Of a DNA stretch of 64,000 bases, positions 59,151 through 64,000 are shown in pieces (the first letter of the stretch is position 1; every line of letters starts with the position of its first letter). The position numbers and the translations under genes are program-made. The notes beneath the pieces were generated by a model that was not told the origin of the DNA, ran no database searches, and saw only the letters and a program-made list of their open reading frames with translations. Origin of the DNA: Pythium myriotylum (lineage: Eukaryota; Oomycota; Peronosporomycetes; Pythiales; Pythiaceae); the NCBI GenBank assembly GCA_023091665.1, contig JALJCQ010000012.1, positions 2,852,001 through 2,916,000 on the forward strand, in the 5' to 3' direction.

Positions 59151-60864
59151 CGCTCGGCGTACTGACGGCAGTCTTGGGGATATCCCCACGCTCCATGAGC
59201 ACTTGGTAATAACCGTCGACCAAGTCGAGAGAACTGAACTTCTTGGCGCCGGACATCCGGTGGATGATAACATCTTTCCGAGGGATCGGAGTGGACGCAG
59301 GGATCGTCTGCGCGTTCAACTTGTTGTACGCGTGGACGATCCTCCACTTGCCATTTGGCTTACGCACACAGAACGTTGGTGCGCTGTGCGGTGAGACGCT
59401 CTCGCGCACCAGGCCAGCCTTGGCTTTCTTAGCAAAGAACTCATCAATGAAGTCCGATTGTTCGGCCGGCAGAGCCCACTGGCGAACTGTCGCATAGCTC
59501 GAGCCAGGCTTGAGCTTGATCTCGTGGCGAACGCCACGATCAGGGGGAAGCCCCGCCGGCGGGTTCTTGCTGAGGCAAGTCTCCGCAAACCGCTTGACCA
59601 GCGGGTAGAACCGATCCTTCGGATTCTTGAGAATGGCCGAACCACGGCGAGCGTCAAACTTCTGACGAAACTCAACGAGAACATCCTCGTCAATCACCGT
59701 CGAGGTGTTGAGTTGAGCGAGATCTCGCTCAGATCGGAGGATCACAACCTCAGCGATCTCACCAGCTTTGAGCTCGCGGACGAAATCGTCCATAGGAAGT
59801 TCCTCCAAGCTAATAAGCTCAGAGAACTCTGGCAATGGTGTCATATCGACCGTGGACGGATCGATCGACGACCCCGTCATCACATCAATGATGTGTACAT
59901 CATACGATGCGCTCGAGAGTGGGAGCTGCTCAGCCATGGGCTCGGACGTTTCCGAGGGGCGTAAAGACGGCTCAACCGCACGCGGGCACGCGACAGGGGG
60001 ACACATCCCCGAAGCATCTTCCATGCTGGTACTCGGAGGGGGCGGAGACAACTCGACGCCCTCTTCAACGCCGTACTCCACGGCAGACGGCACGACCGTC
60101 TCCGGAACACCCGAGGTGTCCATGGCGTTCACTACGCCAATGAAGTAGGCACTTCCATCATCCTTGATGGGGCTCATCAGCCGGCGGACGAAGGAGGGTT
60201 CATGACGCTCCTGAGCTCCGTTCCTGCCGGGAGACGTGCTCCCAATCGACTTGGTCCTCCAGTCGATCCACGGTTCGTGGCGCTCGAGCCACGGCATTCC
60301 GAGGATGAGGTCAAACCTCTCATCCATGTCGAGCACTGTAAAGCGCTCGACTGAGTCGAAATCGACAAACGCAATGCGTAGATCGACCTCGATCTTCTTC
60401 GTCTCTGCGACGATGCCCGTCGCAAGACGCACCGAGACTCTTCCGAGATCTCGCTCACAAGCTTGAGCAAATAGAGAAGCATTCTCAGCAATACTTTGCT
60501 TGCGACCGTAGTTGCGCGTCGCACCAGAGTCTATTAAGACCTTAAAGGAACATGAGAATCCTTTCACTTGAGCAGTGACGACGATGAGCTCGCCACTGAT
60601 GCGCAGCTCATCAACTGCTGAGAAGAGATCTTCTTCCGGGGGCACCCCGCCTTGCGATACTGCCGAACTCGGCGTCGCGGGGCGAGGAGTAATCGCCCCA
60701 GTAGACTGCCCCGCGTCTACTGGGAACTGTCGTTTCCCTGCGACGTGGAAGCAGATCCACTTCGGTTTCCCGAGCGCCGCGGCCGACCACGGCGGGCACG
60801 ACCACCGCCCCTCTTGCGCGGACAATTCCGCTGGAAGTGACCGAACTTCCCACAAGTAGAACAC
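59032..60864 (-). pseudogene. Gypsy protease and RT N-terminal part
   Basis: The frame overlaps the gag end by 148 bp in the -1 frame. Retropepsin motif VLIDSGATRN near residue 120, with ILGMPWLERHEP about 85 residues later. RT fingers follow: SYATVRQWALPAEQ, CVRKPNGKWRIVHAYNKLN and the SSLDLVDGYYQVLM first Asp. The protein-like sequence leaves this frame near 59150 and continues at 58740-59150. GGGAAAC heptamers at 60765-60771 and 60732-60738 (minus strand) mark the gag-pol shift. Confidence 0.85.
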
Positions 60865-61853
60865 TTGATGTGAAGAGCCTTCACGTCGATCGCACGCAAG
60901 TCGGCCGTGCTGAGATCGACTCCACTGAGGTCGATGACGCTCAGGTCCATCGGTTCGACGACCGGTGGTGGAACCGGCGTGACCGGAGGCGGCGCTGCCG
61001 GACTCGCGGATAAACCGCGCAAGAGACGCTGAACGTAGTCCTCTCGCAGCGCGGCGACGAACGCGTCTTCTAGGACCATGGGCTCCTCGCGGAAAACCGC
61101 AGCCTTCTCAGGACCGGGATCCATCCCTTCCATGAACGTCGTCAGCATGACGTCTTCTGCGAGCGCATTCGCAGCCATGTTGGCACGGAGTTGACGTAAC
61201 TCCTGCACATACGTGTGCAGCTCGCGGCCACCTTGCCGACAAGCGAGGAACGCAGCTCGCTGACGATGCGCCACATTTGGCGGTTGAAACATCGACTTCA
61301 TCGCCTTGGCAAGCGTTGCCCAGTCGGAAAAACATCCGGGATGCGACGTCTCGCACGTGAGGGCCCAGATCTTCGCCCGGCCCGTCATGTTCGAGATCGC
61401 AAAGGCGATCTTCTGCCGTTCATCACGGATGCAGCCGGCTGCTGTGGCGAGCTCGATCTCGCGTTGCCAGAAGGCAAGATTGTCGCTTTCTTCACCCGAA
61501 TACGGGGACACCGTAACCTTCACGGCCTTCGGACGTTCCGGAGGTGCCGGCGACGGCACATACGTAACCGTCGGCGGCACCTGAGCTGGCTGGGTAGCCT
61601 GAGTCGCAGATATGCGGGACGTCACGACGTCGAGAAGATACTTCTCGAGAGCTGTCTCGTAGTCGTGAAAACGCGCGACATGGGCGAGGACTTCGCCAGA
61701 GCCGCGTCGGAGCAGCTCGATGACACTTGCACGGCCATTGATGGCCTCCATCTTCTGGAGATAGCCCCACTGGGCCTCATCCAGGTACGGATGGTCTTGA
61801 CGCGACAGCGTCGGATGGCTTGACGCCATCACGAAGTCGGAAGCTTCGGACAT
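60717..61853 (-). CDS. Gypsy gag (intact)
   Basis: 378 aa, start 40 bp inside the 5' LTR edge. A retrotransposon gag core (FWQREIELATAAGCIRDERQKIAFAISNM...ALTCET, residues about 125-240) forms the capsid-like shell. A CCHC knuckle (CSTCGKFGHFQRNC) near residue 335 is followed by an Arg/Gly-rich, nucleic-acid-binding tail. The frame is open to the TAG at 60717. Pol is in the -1 frame with a 148-bp overlap containing two GGGAAAC heptamers in the correct phase. Confidence 0.85.
   Translation of the reverse strand: MSEASDFVMASSHPTLSRQDHPYLDEAQWGYLQKMEAINGRASVIELLRRGSGEVLAHVARFHDYETALEKYLLDVVTSRISATQATQPAQVPPTVTYVPSPAPPERPKAVKVTVSPYSGEESDNLAFWQREIELATAAGCIRDERQKIAFAISNMTGRAKIWALTCETSHPGCFSDWATLAKAMKSMFQPPNVAHRQRAAFLACRQGGRELHTYVQELRQLRANMAANALAEDVMLTTFMEGMDPGPEKAAVFREEPMVLEDAFVAALREDYVQRLLRGLSASPAAPPPVTPVPPPVVEPMDLSVIDLSGVDLSTADLRAIDVKALHIKCSTCGKFGHFQRNCPRKRGGGRARRGRPRRSGNRSGSASTSQGNDSSQ
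60732..60771 (-). promoter_or_regulatory. Programmed -1 frameshift signal (two GGGAAAC heptamers)
   Basis: On the minus strand, G-GGA-AAC occurs twice (60765-60771 and 60732-60738). Both are phased with gag codons so that a -1 slip enters the pol frame. This matches the X-XXY-YYZ rule for retroviral and retrotransposon frameshifting. Confidence 0.7.
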
Positions 61854-61892
61854 AACGATGTCGGCGTCGGATTGACGACAAGTGCTACCAAG

Positions 61893-62198
61893 TGTAACGG
61901 TCCACGACCGTTCACAGCACCTGCGCTTGAGGAAGCGTGAGCAGCCGCTCCGAGTCGACCCCTGTCGACGAGCGCCAAAGACTTGGCAAAAGGCGAACTG
62001 ATTGTATTCAGATTATTCCCCTGGGGAATAATCCCCCCCCCTATACCTGATATCCCTGGTATCTAATACCCAGGGATATCCCCTACTGAATCTAATAAAA
62101 GAGAGTCACTACTTAGGGTAACTTTTCCCCTAAGTGGACCACACACGTTATGTACCTACACAACCTAACCTACTTGTGTAACCTTGTACCCCGTTACA
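61893..62198 (-). repeat. Gypsy 5' LTR
   Basis: 306 bp, TGTAACGG/CCGTTACA ends. Perfect 11-bp-arm hairpin at 62011-62033 and a long hairpin at 62049-62080. Differs from the other LTR in blocks. Confidence 0.85.
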
Positions 62199-62475
62199 CC
62201 TTCTCTTCGAACTGCCGGCCTCCCGTCGACGGCGTGTAGCTCCTTCCAACGGTGATGTATAGCAAACTCAGACACCTCTAGAGTTGCAGAGAGTTATGTA
62301 ATCGCTTGCCCGCGCCTCCGCTGTTTCATAACCAGACGAATCTCTTGATCGTCCTTGTCAGTCCAGCGCTTGGGCGTGGGGAGGGGGGGGGGGGGGGGGG
62401 GGGGGGCAAGACTGAGCATAAAGGATGGAGTCTCGTGTTATCACTCGCGAGATCACTAGTTAGTCCTGCCTCACA
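62199..62475. other. Spacer with poly-G tract
   Basis: 24 consecutive G at 62383-62406. No gene. Confidence 0.6.
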
Positions 62476-62886
62476 TTGGCTGTGTTAGACCTTCTCGCAC
62501 ACGTGGCGTCTATTGATGTCCCGCCTGATGCACCGTTGTGTTCATTTGCTCGAAGTTCGGTGATTCAAGCAACTACAATGACCGCGAGGCTTGGCCAGGG
62601 GGCCGTGGACTGCCGAGTCGACCCAAGCGGGATGACCAATCACTCGCTCCGTAGTGGTCGGGCTACGGCTTTGATGGCGGCAGGGATCGACACGGAAGTG
62701 GTTCAGCAGTTCGGTCGTTGGTCACCAGATAGCATTAATTGGTACACAAGACTAACGGCGCAAGTATCAGAACTCGCAGCGTATCGCGGCATTGCAACCT
62801 CCACGCCCACCACAGAGCGGGAGGCGCAGCCTCGTGTCGAAGGCATCAGCATGGCTACATTGTATCCTTCGCCGCCGTGGAAATAA
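62476..62886 (+). pseudogene. Tyrosine recombinase catalytic C-terminus (Crypton/DIRS type)
   Basis: 136 codons. The box MTNHSLRSGRATALMAAGID carries the His-x-x-Arg pair. QFGRWSPDSINWYTRL carries the Gly-Arg-Trp and the nucleophile Tyr about 30 residues later. This is the C-terminal half of a tyrosine recombinase of the Crypton/DIRS style. The N-terminal catalytic Arg and the core-binding domain are not upstream; gypsy sequence lies there instead. A candidate missing part is at 50761-51063. Confidence 0.75.
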
Positions 62887-63479
62887 TTGTTTTACGGAGG
62901 GCTTGTACAAAGGAAGGCGCCCTTTCTGAGGCGAAGCGACTGGAGCAACTCATGGGCGGTGGATTTTGCGGCGACGCGAGGTCAAAGCGCAAAGGCGGAA
63001 ACGACTGTCGTAGAGGAGCCTCTCTACATCATCCAGTGGCTGGTCACTCGACCTTAACACAAAACTCTGCTGCATCTTGTACTTTTTTGTCGTGCGGGTT
63101 TTGTTGTAGATGCGTTTATGTAAGCTTTAGGGGTCGGGACTAAGGACGCAATTCGCCGCGCAAGCACTGGTCATGATCAGACTTACCTCCCTCACCCAGG
63201 ACTGCCCCCCCCCCCAGGCCGACATGATCCACGCTTCTTCTCTCTTGATCTATTTTGCCAGTACCGTTACCACAAACAATAACCAGTCTCACCTAAAGAA
63301 CTCCAGCAGTCGTTGAGCATTTTTTTTGCGAACGACTCACAAGCAATCCACACGAAATTCGAGAAGGAACGTCTCGGATATATTTCACGCGACATCAACG
63401 GCATGAGGATGAATATACACATGATGTTATTCGCCAAAGAAGACATGCGAAGTCCTTGAAGATTGCCCACTACGCGACG
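62887..63479. other. Non-coding stretch
   Basis: Contains a 12-nt C run at about 63205. The minus-strand frame 63267-63470 has no domain feature. Nothing else seen. Confidence 0.45.
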
Positions 63480-63837
63480 ACAAGAGTCAGCGAGTCCATC
63501 AAGAGGGGCTCGATGATATTCTCGCCGGAGAGACGAATAATCTCGCCTAAGACCTCGTCGAGGCTTTACGGGACGTCAACGAACTGACGGCAGAAGCAGA
63601 GTCCGACGGTGGAGATGAGAAACCTATTATCGTCACGCTGTCTCGCCTGTTCCTCAACCTTGTCTGCAGCCATGTCCTTGGCGAAGTTGGCGAAGTAGAT
63701 GGCGCATATATGTTAGACTCTATGTTTAATACAGTTTTATACACGTGCAACTCGGTAAAGGCCTCGGTCAGACTGGACGGATGGGTGGCAACCTCTCCGG
63801 CCTGACCGAGGCCAACAACCAGTGCGATGAGGAACAA
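63480..63837 (-). pseudogene. Possible secreted-protein gene remnant
   Basis: A signal-peptide-like stretch (FLFLIALVVGLGQAGEVATH) begins near 63837 without an ATG in frame; only TTG is available. It runs to TELHVYK, then protein-like sequence continues in another frame: AIYFANFAKDMAADKVEEQARQRDDN, then FLISTVGLCFC, a stop, and an EVLGEIIRLSGENIIEPLLMDSL piece. An intron or frameshift near 63700 plus a stop near 63570 are needed. I do not recognise a family, and no RXLR or LFLAK motif is visible. Confidence 0.3.
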
Positions 63838-64000
63838 GAAGCGAGGAAAGTGGAGCTCACTTTCCTTTTTGCTTCAGACTGAGCACGTCTAGAGCTAGCA
63901 ACTAGGATTAAAGGGAACGAATAATAAAGGGATCTTTTATTCAATAGAGTCTTGCTGTATTCATTCCAACATTTCAAGCATGGTCAAAGAGTCAAGCAAG

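Larger units (their letters stand above)
55131..62198 (-). mobile_element. Full-length chromodomain Ty3/gypsy retrotransposon, damaged
   Basis: 7.07-kb element with LTRs at 55131-55433 and 61893-62198 (TGTAGCGG...CCGCTACA and TGTAACGG...CCGTTACA). On the minus strand the 5' LTR is followed by TTGGTAGCACTTG, a tRNA-like primer site. The 3' LTR is preceded by a GGGTGGGGGGGG purine tract. Order: gag with CCHC, protease, RT, RNase H, integrase, chromodomain. Disruptions: a frameshift near 59150 in RT, a TAG at 58740-58742, an early stop at 57081 and loss of frame before the chromodomain. LTRs have diverged in blocks. I could not find a target-site duplication. Confidence 0.88.

Noticed and set aside
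55131..62198. Target-site duplication for the gypsy element
   Set aside because: The five bases before the left LTR (GCCAG at 55126-55130) and after the right LTR (CCTTC) do not match; not claimed.
62383..62406. Poly-G tract as a regulatory element
   Set aside because: Homopolymer with no flanking hairpins; may be an assembly or sequencing artefact.
1..64000. tRNA, rRNA or CRISPR loci
   Set aside because: No cloverleaf-like gene with A/B boxes, no rRNA core sequence and no repeat-spacer array were noticed by eye on either strand; a tRNA scan was not possible.

Overview
The window looks like nuclear DNA of an oomycete (water mould), most likely of the Pythium/Phytophthora kind. Host genes are GC-rich and compact, often single-exon, with occasional 54-68 bp GT-AG introns. 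The window also holds oomycete-type copia, gypsy and Harbinger relics, a GH28 pectinase fragment and a LURP-one-related fragment. Genus assignment is inference; no rRNA or other marker is present.

Region 1 (1-6240) is the standout. It is an AT-rich, intron-free, tightly packed block of virus-type genes: the start of a GIY-YIG nuclease, an A32-type packaging ATPase, an S74 fibre-like protein, a K/E-rich protein, a double-jelly-roll-type major capsid protein, an adenain-like cysteine protease and two small ORFs. This is the virion module of a Polinton-like virus (PLV) or related element integrated in the genome; it runs off the left edge. Region 2 (6638-12628) is a very young Ty1/copia element with apparently identical 326-bp LTRs, a 5-bp target duplication, an intact 1472-aa gag-pol and an extra 175-aa ORF in its leader.

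Region 3 (12.6-22.1 kb) is rearranged. It has an unrecognised two-exon gene, a nested inverted duplication (arms about 13954-14592 and 17962-18590), a 54-bp near-perfect palindrome, a broken LOR gene, a helical ORF running into a polygalacturonase tail, and microsatellites. Region 4 (22.1-48.5 kb) is ordinary host DNA: trimethyllysine dioxygenase, an RCC1-repeat protein, a 3176-aa coiled-coil protein, a CABLES-like cyclin, a tristetraprolin-type CCCH protein, a three-exon two-TM protein, an EF-hand tail-anchored protein, PDI and a divergent PDI-like protein, a MaoC-type hydratase and succinate dehydrogenase anchor subunit.

Region 5 (48.6-64 kb) is a transposon graveyard: a hairpin/poly-C cluster, a broken Harbinger transposase, a possible Crypton/DIRS-type tyrosine recombinase in two pieces, a badly decayed gypsy element (+ strand), and a full-length but damaged chromodomain gypsy element (55131-62198, - strand). 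The latter has a classical -1 frameshift signal and an antisense ORF in its 3' region. All coordinates of spliced genes were derived by hand from splice sites and reading frame.
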